From assembly GCA_023230065.1 (NCBI GenBank), contig JALNYB010000004.1:1-40377 (forward strand): a stretch of 40,377 nucleotides of DNA, given 5' to 3'. Shown here one piece after another: positions 7,812-14,543 of the stretch. A program made the translations under genes and the position numbers. Position 1 is the first letter of the stretch, and every line of letters starts with the position of its first letter. The DNA is from Candidatus Methanomethylophilaceae archaeon. GTDB taxonomy: Archaea > Thermoplasmatota > Thermoplasmata > Methanomassiliicoccales > Methanomethylophilaceae. The notes below the pieces were generated by a model, which was not told where the DNA came from, searched no databases, and saw only the letters and a list, made by a program, of their open reading frames with translations.

Positions 7812-9533
7812 ATGTTCATACCAACAACCAGAGAAGAAATGCAGGAAAGAGGTTGGAACACCCTCGACATTATAATTGTTTCAGGCGACACATACATAGA
7901 TTCATCTTACAACGGAGCCGCCGTGATAGGACACTGGCTTATCTCCAATGGATTCAAAGTAGGAATAATCTGTCAGCCAGATCTCACTTCCGATAAGGAC
8001 ATAGGAAGACTCGGAGAACCGGAATTGTTCTGGTCTATAACCGCAGGTTGCGTAGATTCCATGGTCGCCAATTACTCTCCGACCAAAAAACGTAGAAATG
8101 ATGATGATTTCACTCCCGGCGGAGAGAACACGAAACGTCCAGACCGCGCATGTATAGCATACACCAACCTCGTGAAGAAATACTTCAAAGGAAAACCTGT
8201 GGTCCTCGGAGGTATCGAAGCATCCCTCAGAAGGATCGCACATTACGACATGTGGTCGGATTCGATCAGAAGAAGCATACTTTTTGATGCGAAAGCAGAC
8301 ATAATCACATATGGGATGGCAGAACTCTCCAATCTCGAGTTGGCTCAAAGGATGAGGGACGGACAGGATTGGAAAGAGACGAAAGGCATCTGTTACATCT
8401 CTTCAGAACAGCCGAAATGGTATCTTGCACTCCCCTCGTATGAGAAATGCAGCGCGGATGTCGAAGACAAGATCGATTTCATAGATGCTTTCAGGATATT
8501 CTACGATAACTGCGACCCGGCAAATGCAAAAGGTCTTTTCCAAGTTCACGGCAACAGATTCCTCGTTCAAAATCCGCCGTCAAGATTGCTGACACCCGAC
8601 GAACTCGACCGTATATATTCACTGGATTACGAAGGTCGCGTGCATCCATATTATGCCAAAGACGGCCACGTTAAGGCCATGGACACCATAAAGAACTCCA
8701 TAACGACCCACAGGGGCTGTTACGGTGAATGCTCCTTCTGCGCCATATCCATGCATCAGGGAAGAACGGTCGTTTCAAGGTCCGAACAATCTATAGTCGA
8801 CGAGGCGGAACGCATCGCATCGAAACCGGACTTCAACGGCATCATATACGATGTCGGCGGACCCACGGCGAACATGTACGGCATAGAATGCACGAAAAAA
8901 CTTACCCATGGTGCATGCAAAGACAAAAAATGTCTTTATCCCAGACCGTGTAAGAACCTGCCGATAAACCATACCGCTCAGATCCACCTCCTCGACAGAT
9001 TGTTGGAGGTCCCGAATGTTAAGAGGGTCTTCGTCACATCGGGCATCAGGTACGATATGATCATATTCGATCAGGCTGCAGGAAAAAGATACGTTGACTG
9101 CATCGTGAAGGACCATGTTTCGGGACAGCTTAAAATCGCTCCCGAACACGTATCCAAGAACGTTCTGGATCTTATGGGAAAACCCGATTCCAACGTTCTG
9201 CTGGATTTCAAGGACATGTTCGATGAATCGAATGCCAGACAAGGCAAGAAACAATTCCTAACCTATTATCTTATGGCAGCCCACCCGGGATGCTACATGA
9301 AAAACATGGAAGAACTCAACGATTTCATTCATACAGAATTGAAAACGAATCCAGAACAGGTGCAGATATTCACGCCGACACCTTCCACGGCATCGACAAT
9401 GATGTACTACACCCGCAGAGATTTCAACAATACAATGGATGTAAAGGCAGAACATTCGATGCAGATGAAACAGAAACAGAAGAATATAATCCTGGATTCT
9501 GTGAGGCCATACAATGCAGGAAAGAGATCGTGA
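7812..9533 (+). CDS. ygiQ: YgiQ-family radical SAM protein (UPF0313)
   Basis: 573 residues. The radical SAM cluster motif is CYGECSFC (Cys303, Cys307, Cys310, a CxxxCxxC), binding a 4Fe-4S cluster and S-adenosylmethionine. The N-terminal half (FIPTTREEM, VSGDTYIDSSYNGAAVIGHWL, GGIEASLRRIAHYDMWSD) is the conserved YgiQ domain, and a cysteine group lies at ACKDKKCLYPRPC. The true substrate of the family is not known to me. I start at the ATG at 7812, preceded by AGAGGA, rather than the TTG at 7797. Its 3' end overlaps the next gene by 20 bases. YgiQ is widespread in anaerobic bacteria and patchy in archaea. Confidence 0.9.
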   Translation: MFIPTTREEMQERGWNTLDIIIVSGDTYIDSSYNGAAVIGHWLISNGFKVGIICQPDLTSDKDIGRLGEPELFWSITAGCVDSMVANYSPTKKRRNDDDFTPGGENTKRPDRACIAYTNLVKKYFKGKPVVLGGIEASLRRIAHYDMWSDSIRRSILFDAKADIITYGMAELSNLELAQRMRDGQDWKETKGICYISSEQPKWYLALPSYEKCSADVEDKIDFIDAFRIFYDNCDPANAKGLFQVHGNRFLVQNPPSRLLTPDELDRIYSLDYEGRVHPYYAKDGHVKAMDTIKNSITTHRGCYGECSFCAISMHQGRTVVSRSEQSIVDEAERIASKPDFNGIIYDVGGPTANMYGIECTKKLTHGACKDKKCLYPRPCKNLPINHTAQIHLLDRLLEVPNVKRVFVTSGIRYDMIIFDQAAGKRYVDCIVKDHVSGQLKIAPEHVSKNVLDLMGKPDSNVLLDFKDMFDESNARQGKKQFLTYYLMAAHPGCYMKNMEELNDFIHTELKTNPEQVQIFTPTPSTASTMMYYTRRDFNNTMDVKAEHSMQMKQKQKNIILDSVRPYNAGKRS

Positions 9534-10200
9534 GCTCACTGCGTTGATAGAACCTGTCGCCGCAAAATACGATTGTAATAATATCGAGGCCTGTTTCAAG
9601 ACCTTCAAAGAATTCTGCCTATCATGGAGATTCAACGGGAATAAGACCACATTATATATTTCCGATTATCTCATAGATGCTCCCGATCATGTCATCGAGA
9701 ACTGTGTGGACACACTGTTCAAAGTGATAAAGAAAAAAGACCACGAATATGACGATAATTATATGGCGTGGGTCACTTCAGATTCATTCATAAATTCCAA
9801 ACGCAAGATATACTTGAAAAGAAGCAAGAATCTCACAAGAAGCGACATTGGGAAGACGCGCCTGATAAGCGATTCGGTACAGCGCCTTTTGGAACAGGAT
9901 CTTCTCGTCCCGTCCGACATAGATAATTCTATATTCACCTGGACCTCGCGCCCCAGTTATAGAAAGGTCGGATACTGTTCGCCCATGATGAGAGTTGTTG
10001 CAATATCTTCTGCTTTAGACCGTGAAGAGATTCCTAATTATGTTGTGGATTACGTTGTATATCATGAATCCCTGCACTTAAGACAGGGCTATCGTCCGTT
10101 CCGTAGATCTCACGATACCCAGTTCAGGAAAATGGAAAGACTTTTTCCTCAATACAAAGAAGCAGAAGCATACCTGAAAGACCTGAAGGACAGGTCTTGA
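9514..10200 (+). CDS. zincin metallopeptidase-like protein (YgjP/SprT-like)
   Basis: 228 residues. Near the C-terminus the motif HESLH (184-188), followed by His200 in RRSHDTQFRKMERLFPQY, is the HExxH...H arrangement of YgjP (DUF45)/SprT-like zincins: two histidines and a third ligand for zinc, with Glu185 as catalytic base. The N-terminal 150 residues are not recognisable to me, and no membrane helix is seen, which separates it from classical M48 membrane proteases. It starts inside the end of ygiQ (20-base overlap), so the pair is translationally coupled. Substrate unknown. Confidence 0.7.
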   Translation: MQERDRELTALIEPVAAKYDCNNIEACFKTFKEFCLSWRFNGNKTTLYISDYLIDAPDHVIENCVDTLFKVIKKKDHEYDDNYMAWVTSDSFINSKRKIYLKRSKNLTRSDIGKTRLISDSVQRLLEQDLLVPSDIDNSIFTWTSRPSYRKVGYCSPMMRVVAISSALDREEIPNYVVDYVVYHESLHLRQGYRPFRRSHDTQFRKMERLFPQYKEAEAYLKDLKDRS

Positions 10201-10217
10201 AAATTCTCTAATAAATG

Positions 10218-10247
10218 GAGACCAGGTAAGTTTTCCTGCCTGGCCTC
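10218..10247. terminator. hairpin between converging genes
   Basis: GAG-a-CCAGG (10218-10226) pairs with CCTGG-c-CTC (10239-10247) around a 12-base loop containing TTTT. It lies just after the stop at 10200 and before the converging small gene ending at 10274, so it may serve both. Confidence 0.45.
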
Positions 10248-10273
10248 AAGATTCACAATGATCTGAAAAACGA

Positions 10274-10426
10274 TTATTTCTTCTTTTTACCAGCATCTTT
10301 GCCTTTTTTGTCGTCAACGGGTGCGGCTTTGACTGCAGGTGCGGGCTTACCTGCTGCTGCTGCCTCTACTTTTTTTGAAGACATTGGGGCAGCGATTTGC
10401 TGCTTCTCTTTTTTATGGCATGCCAT
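10274..10426 (-). CDS. small lysine/alanine-rich basic protein (50 aa)
   Basis: 50 codons, ATG at 10426 to TAA at 10274. The product starts MACHKKEKQQIAAP, continues with an alanine/proline-rich stretch (VEAAAAGKPAPAVKAAP) and ends in a lysine tail (KKGKDAGKKKK). It is very basic, disordered-looking, and resembles histone-tail or nucleic-acid-binding tails. A TATA element (10449-10458) lies 26 bases before the ATG, so the mRNA is leaderless, and a hairpin follows the gene. A promoter, start, stop and terminator in the right order make it more than a chance ORF. Family unknown. Confidence 0.6.
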   Translation of the reverse strand: MACHKKEKQQIAAPMSSKKVEAAAAGKPAPAVKAAPVDDKKGKDAGKKKK

Positions 10427-10549
10427 ACGATAAGTAGCACTATCTTGAGTATTTAATCAGATTTCCTTAACTCAAATCCTAACATCATGACAACTGTTTC
10501 AATAGTTTAAATATAGTGTGTAAAATACTCTGACCGAAGGGATAAAGCT

Positions 10550-11452
10550 ATGACCGACAAGAAAAAAGGGTTCGTATTAGAAACCGATGAGGGTAATGTC
10601 GATGTTGACATCGATGGTATAAAACAACTTGCAGAAGAAGGCAATATAGACGGACTCTACGCCTTAGGTATGGCATATCTTTTCGGTTGGGAGATCGAAC
10701 AGAACACCGAGAAAGGTTACGAACTCCTCGAAAAAGCAGCAAATGGAGAACAATTCGAAGCAATGACACTTCTGGTCAGGATGTTCTTCTCCGGAGATTA
10801 TGACAATATGGACTCCGAAAAGGCAGTCGAATACTCTAAAAAAGCAGCAGCTGCCGGTGTCAGCGATGCGCAGCTTTTCTTGGGTATAGCTTACATGGAC
10901 GGTGTCGAGGTCGAACAGGATTACAAGAAAGCCGCAGAACTATTCCGATCATCTGCCAACCAAGGAAATTCCGAAGCTAGGAATTCATTAGCATATCTCT
11001 ATCAACAGGGATTGGGCGTAGAACTGGACACCTCAAAAGCATTCAAACTCTACAAAAATGCGGCTTCCGCAGGAAATGTGAATGCCCAATATCAGACCGG
11101 AACGTGTTATGAGATAGGTATCGGAGCAGAGGTTAACAGGATAAAGGCCGCAGAATGGTACAAGAAAGCTGCAGAACAGGGAGATGCGTTTTCCATGGAT
11201 AGACTCGGTATCCTGTACTATAATAGCTCGAGCGATCTTCCTCAGGATCCGAAAGCATCCTTCGAATGGTTCATGAAGGCCGCTCTAGAAGGACTTCCGG
11301 AATCGATGTATTGTCTTGCATGTTACTATCTTGACGGGTTCGGCACAGAGAAAAGCGAAGACGAAGCTAAAAAATGGCTTAACCTGGCAAAAGAAGGCGG
11401 CAGCACAAGAGCTGGCGAACTCCTTGATAGCCTGAACAACAAAACCGATTAA
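10550..11452 (+). CDS. Sel1-repeat protein (300 aa)
   Basis: After a short acidic N-terminus (about 25 residues), the protein is a run of about seven Sel1-like repeats of 36 residues. Each has the pattern A...LG..Y..G..V..D...A...Y..AA..G: for example AQLFLGIAYMDGVEVEQDY, ARNSLAYLYQQGLGVELDT, AQYQTGTCYEIGIGAEVNR and SMYCLACYYLDGFGTEKSE. These fold into an alpha-solenoid that binds other proteins. There is no signal peptide. TATA at 10506-10515 and AAGGG about eight bases before the ATG give a short leader. It is 23 bases before a second Sel1 gene, so the two form an operon. Sel1 proteins are mainly bacterial, so a bacterial origin is likely but not shown. Confidence 0.88.
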   Translation: MTDKKKGFVLETDEGNVDVDIDGIKQLAEEGNIDGLYALGMAYLFGWEIEQNTEKGYELLEKAANGEQFEAMTLLVRMFFSGDYDNMDSEKAVEYSKKAAAAGVSDAQLFLGIAYMDGVEVEQDYKKAAELFRSSANQGNSEARNSLAYLYQQGLGVELDTSKAFKLYKNAASAGNVNAQYQTGTCYEIGIGAEVNRIKAAEWYKKAAEQGDAFSMDRLGILYYNSSSDLPQDPKASFEWFMKAALEGLPESMYCLACYYLDGFGTEKSEDEAKKWLNLAKEGGSTRAGELLDSLNNKTD

Positions 11453-11475
11453 TTGCAGAATCACATTCAGGTAAA

Positions 11476-12138
11476 ATGATGTCAGCCGAAATTGAAACGT
11501 TACTCAGAGAAGCACAGGAAGGAGATGCAGAAGCGCAATACAAGCTAGGTATCGCCTACTGTACCGCAAACGGTGTAAAAGAAGACTTTACAGAAGCTGC
11601 TAAATGGTTCCAAAAAGCAGTGGATCAAAACTTCCTTCCGGCAAAAAGAGAACTCGGCATCATGCATTTGACCGGTGAAGGCGTTGAAATAGATGCAGCA
11701 ACAGCATATTCTATGATATCAGAAGCTTCCAAAGCCTTGGATCCCAACGCGATGTACCATCTCGCCCTAATGTATGAGAAAGGGATCGGCGTTAAACCAG
11801 ATCTCTACGAAGCTGTCAAACTCCTCGCCTACGCAGCAGAAATGGATTATCCTGGCGCAGAAGAAGACGCAGAGAGGATCGATAACATAATTCACATGGA
11901 AAGAGAAAGAAAGCTCAAATCAAGACCTCTTCTCAATCTCGATATCTCAGATGTGGACGTAGAAGCGGCGTGTTGCAAAAAGATGCTAGACAGCATGCTC
12001 AATGAAAAGACGGTCGTTATGGATACGTTCGACGGCCCTCAACTCATCGGAGAAGATGCTGATGGAAATGATATCGTCCTAAACAAATGCCCATATTGTG
12101 GCAAATCCATTAGAAGAATTTCCAGAGATAAATACTGA
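11476..12138 (+). CDS. Sel1-repeat protein with C-terminal zinc-ribbon-like tail (220 aa)
   Basis: Residues 1-130 hold about three Sel1-like repeats (AQYKLGIAYCTANGVKEDF, AKRELGIMHLTGEGVEIDA, AMYHLALMYEKGIGVKPDL). A charged helix (MERERKLKSRP) follows, then a tail with paired cysteines (EAACCKKM, about 157-158) and CPYCGKSI near the C-terminus, a likely zinc site. The ATG at 11476 comes 24 bases after the first Sel1 gene; the next residue is also Met. It is probably a cytoplasmic adaptor made with its neighbour. Partner unknown. Confidence 0.85.
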   Translation: MMSAEIETLLREAQEGDAEAQYKLGIAYCTANGVKEDFTEAAKWFQKAVDQNFLPAKRELGIMHLTGEGVEIDAATAYSMISEASKALDPNAMYHLALMYEKGIGVKPDLYEAVKLLAYAAEMDYPGAEEDAERIDNIIHMERERKLKSRPLLNLDISDVDVEAACCKKMLDSMLNEKTVVMDTFDGPQLIGEDADGNDIVLNKCPYCGKSIRRISRDKY

Positions 12139-12252
12139 TCAAAAATCCTCATTACCCACAAAAATCCTTTATAAAGAAGAAAAGACTAAATTGTACAAGT
12201 ATATACAGTCATTTGTAGTGTAAACTATAACTAATCACAGAAGGATGCAAAA

Positions 12253-12759
12253 ATGGATGGGGATATGGAAATCAGAGATCAGGTTAACTTAATGCGCGCA
12301 GTCATCGGCCGTAAAGTAATGGAAATGGATGACTACGACGAGAGAGCAACCAATGAAACCGGTCAAGATGCAGAAAACTGCCTAGATATGATCGAATTCT
12401 TGAAGAACGACATAGCAGGATACAAGACCATAGTCGAGGATCTTAAAGACGGAACCAACGATATGAGTGGAAACCTTTGGGATATCGCGTCTCTGCCTGA
12501 AGAATCGATCACACTCTACACAGAGTTCTACCTCCCCTCGCTGTCTAATGAAGATCGCGAAGAAGAAAACGGAGCGATGGAACTCAAAGCGAAATACGCC
12601 GTAGACCTCGCAAAATCATACGTCATGCATACTGCAAGAATGGCTTTAATGGACCCTAAGATCATCGACATGATAATGGCAGATGAAGAATTGGTTACCA
12701 TTATCGGTGGCGCTATACTCGATAGGCCTGCATTAATCGCAGCTTTAACAAACCAGTAA
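12253..12759 (+). CDS. acidic helical protein of unknown function (168 aa)
   Basis: Not recognised. It is acidic and mostly helical, with an N-terminal region rich in Asp/Glu (VMEMDDYDERATNETGQDAENCLDM), a middle part with LPEESITLYTEFYLPSLSNEDREEENG, and a less polar C-terminus ending ILDRPALIAALTNQ. There is one cysteine, no signal peptide and no membrane helix. AAGGA lies ten bases before the ATG, and TTTATAAAG near 12170 may be its TATA box. A clear terminator follows, so it is a single-gene unit inside the Sel1/protease cluster, where a role with those proteins is only suggested by position. Confidence 0.7.
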   Translation: MDGDMEIRDQVNLMRAVIGRKVMEMDDYDERATNETGQDAENCLDMIEFLKNDIAGYKTIVEDLKDGTNDMSGNLWDIASLPEESITLYTEFYLPSLSNEDREEENGAMELKAKYAVDLAKSYVMHTARMALMDPKIIDMIMADEELVTIIGGAILDRPALIAALTNQ

Positions 12760-12767
12760 ACTTTCAA

Positions 12768-12801
12768 AGAAGTGGGATCGCCCCACTTCTGTCATTTTTA
12801 T
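12768..12801 (+). terminator. hairpin terminator
   Basis: Perfect nine-base arms AGAAGTGGG (12768-12776) and CCCACTTCT (12782-12790) with a five-base loop, followed by GTCATTTTTATT. It ends the acidic-protein transcript. Confidence 0.75.
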
Positions 12802-12809
12802 TCACTGAA

Positions 12810-12818
12810 AATTTATAG
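12810..12818 (+). promoter_or_regulatory. TATA box of the trypsin-like protease gene
   Basis: AATTTATAG centred 26 bases before the ATG at 12840 with no ribosome binding site between, which indicates a leaderless mRNA. Confidence 0.55.
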
Positions 12819-12839
12819 TAACATGATATTGCGGAATCT

Positions 12840-13718
12840 ATGTTTGCAGATGCATGTGAAAAAGCAGCTAAATTCACCCGTCCACTGATCATTTCGACCA
12901 GAATGGTGAGTGGGACAGTCGTCGCAAATTGCGGTGCATTCGTTGTAATCAATGAAGACGGATGGATAATGACCGCCGGACACATGTTCGACAGTTTCGT
13001 AAAATTCCAGAATGATCAAAATAAGATCAAAGAAGTTGAGGAACTCAACAAACGCAACTCAACACCTGGTTCACCTAACAATCAAATAAAACCAGACCCT
13101 GAATGGCTCACCAATCACTCATTCTGGTGGGGATGGGACGGTTGCAGACTTACGAATGTATATGTCAACAGACAGATCGATATCGCCGTTGGAAAATTAG
13201 AACCATTCGACAAGAACTGGATAAAAGAATACCCTGTATTCAGAAACCCTGAGACCATGCGTCCAGGAACCAGCCTATGTCGCCTCGGATTCCCTTTTGC
13301 GAATGTAAACTCCGAATTCGACAGCAAACTCAATTCGTTCCACATCACCAAAGGCACACTTCCATTACCATTGTTCCCTAACGACGGTATCCATACAAGG
13401 AATGTCATGAGAGGAAAAAGTAAGGATGGAAACTATGATATGCTCTACATAGAAACATCCTCTCCCGGATTAAAAGGACAATCCGGAGGGCCTATCTATG
13501 ACAGAGATTGCAAGATCTATGCCTTACAAGTCCAGACCGCGCATTTCCCTCTTGGATTCCAACCTACTGTTGAAAATGAAGGAAAGAGAGTAGTAGAGAA
13601 TCAATTCATGAATGTAGGTCTCGGAGTACACGGTAGGACGATACAAAAGATCCTCGGAGATCGCGGAATAAAGTTCCATCTCGAAGGAGACGAGAGCGGA
13701 TTCCGTATTATCGATTGA
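12840..13718 (+). CDS. cytoplasmic trypsin-like serine protease
   Basis: 292 residues with a complete chymotrypsin-fold triad: His48 in TAGHMF, Asp114 in RQIDIAVG and Ser215 in GQSGGPIY, the last with the oxyanion-hole glycines. Unlike HtrA proteins it has no PDZ domain, no membrane anchor and no signal peptide, so it should act in the cytoplasm. Inserted loops rich in Asn/Trp lie between His48 and Asp114. Substrate unknown. It could be a regulatory protease, or part of a defence or conflict system of the kind that uses stand-alone trypsin-like domains, but no partner gene typical of those is adjacent. It is leaderless and converges on the 13.7-14.5 kb repeat region. Confidence 0.85.
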   Translation: MFADACEKAAKFTRPLIISTRMVSGTVVANCGAFVVINEDGWIMTAGHMFDSFVKFQNDQNKIKEVEELNKRNSTPGSPNNQIKPDPEWLTNHSFWWGWDGCRLTNVYVNRQIDIAVGKLEPFDKNWIKEYPVFRNPETMRPGTSLCRLGFPFANVNSEFDSKLNSFHITKGTLPLPLFPNDGIHTRNVMRGKSKDGNYDMLYIETSSPGLKGQSGGPIYDRDCKIYALQVQTAHFPLGFQPTVENEGKRVVENQFMNVGLGVHGRTIQKILGDRGIKFHLEGDESGFRIID

Positions 13719-13740
13719 CATTCTTTTTACCAACTATACT

Positions 13741-14020
13741 AATTAAGCTAATTACTTAATTAGATTTATTTATTACACATAAATTAAGTTATTAATTTTT
13801 CAAAGTAATTTAGCATAATTAATTAAGCTAATTACTTAATAATGTATATTAATTACACATGATTAAAATTTTTTCAAATTAATTTTGATTTATCATTATA
13901 AATTAAGTTTATTGCTTAACTACATTTATTAATTATGCTTGACAAAAATACCTTTAAATCTAATTCATCAGAACAATATTAATTAAGTTGATTACTTAAC
14001 AACATATAATAATTATACTC
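13741..14020 (+). repeat. four direct 40-base units at exactly 80-base spacing
   Basis: Units begin at 13741, 13821, 13901 and 13981. Each opens with a 20-base core (AATTAAGYTDATTRCTTAAY) containing the dyad TTAAGT-N5-ACTTAA, perfect in the fourth copy (13983-13999). About 20 bases of the type WAYATWTATTAATTAYRCWY follow. The remaining 40 bases of each period are AT-rich and not conserved. Exact 80-base spacing with diverged linkers suggests that spacing is under selection or comes from old tandem duplication. Confidence 0.85.
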
Positions 14021-14050
14021 AGTTAAAAATTTATTTTTAAAATTAAAACC

Positions 14051-14089
14051 TGTATTATTAATTTACTTAGTTAAGATACTAACTTAATA
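14051..14089 (-). repeat. inverted copy 5 of the 40-base unit
   Basis: Read on the minus strand, the core ATTAAGTTAGTATCTTAAC is followed by TAAGTAAATTAATAATACA, matching the order core-then-AT-tail of the direct copies. It faces the four direct copies. Confidence 0.7.
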
Positions 14090-14134
14090 AATATAGTACT
14101 ATTGCAAAACATCAATTTTTTTGTAAAAATCATT

Positions 14135-14150
14135 AAAAATCATGATTTTT
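14135..14150. repeat. perfect 16-base palindrome
   Basis: AAAAATCATGATTTTT is its own reverse complement. It lies between inverted copies 5 and 6 of the 40-base unit, in the most AT-rich part of the gap. Confidence 0.6.
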
Positions 14151-14426
14151 AGATGTAAAATGAAAATTAGCCCTATTTTACACGTAAAAATAATAACTTT
14201 TTTAAAAAATGTACATTATGCTTGTCCACGACGGTTCCCCGAATATCAACTTAAAACCATAATTTTACACTGAATAGTCTACATGTTTCATGTAAAAAAT
14301 CAGTGATTATGCAATTATTAAATAATAACACAGAAAATCTGAAAAAGTTACAAATTGAATGTAGAGATCTGATATACTTTATTCGAAAATTATAAAATTT
14401 AACTCAAATATTCAACAATTTTACTA

Positions 14427-14466
14427 ATGCTAAATTAATATACTTAGTTAAGTAACCAACTTAATT
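14427..14466 (-). repeat. inverted copy 6 of the 40-base unit
   Basis: On the minus strand the core AATTAAGTTGGTTACTTAAC matches direct copy 4 at 19 of 20 positions and contains the perfect dyad TTAAGT-N5-ACTTAA. The tail TAAGTATATTAATTTAGCAT also follows the unit. It lies 78 bases before the end of the amt-glnK gene. Confidence 0.75.
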
Positions 14467-14543
14467 AAATACAATATATTAAAAAAAGAAAATGTTTAAA
14501 AAAAGTTTCAAAAAGTTTATGGAGATTACATGGATTTCTATTA

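Larger units (their letters stand above)
13719..14543. other. 825-base AT-rich gap between converging genes with ordered repeats
   Basis: The region holds no gene and is far more AT-rich than its flanks. It lies between the 3' ends of the protease (plus) and amt-glnK (minus) genes, so it is not a promoter for either. It contains six copies of a 40-base unit (listed separately), a perfect 16-base palindrome at 14135-14150, several TTTTACA/TGTAAAA words between 14120 and 14300, and one GC island (about 14221-14242). Candidate roles are replication origin, partition or chromosome-structure site; none is proved. Confidence 0.7.

Noticed and set aside
13741..14020. CRISPR array
   Set aside because: Repeat cores are 20 bases with conserved tails, very AT-rich and diverged, the linkers are not unique spacers, two copies are inverted, and no cas gene is near.
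14221..14242. Archaeal origin recognition box in the GC island
   Set aside because: TCCACGACGGTTCCCCGAA recalls parts of an ORB, but it lacks the conserved order and the G run, and there is only one copy.
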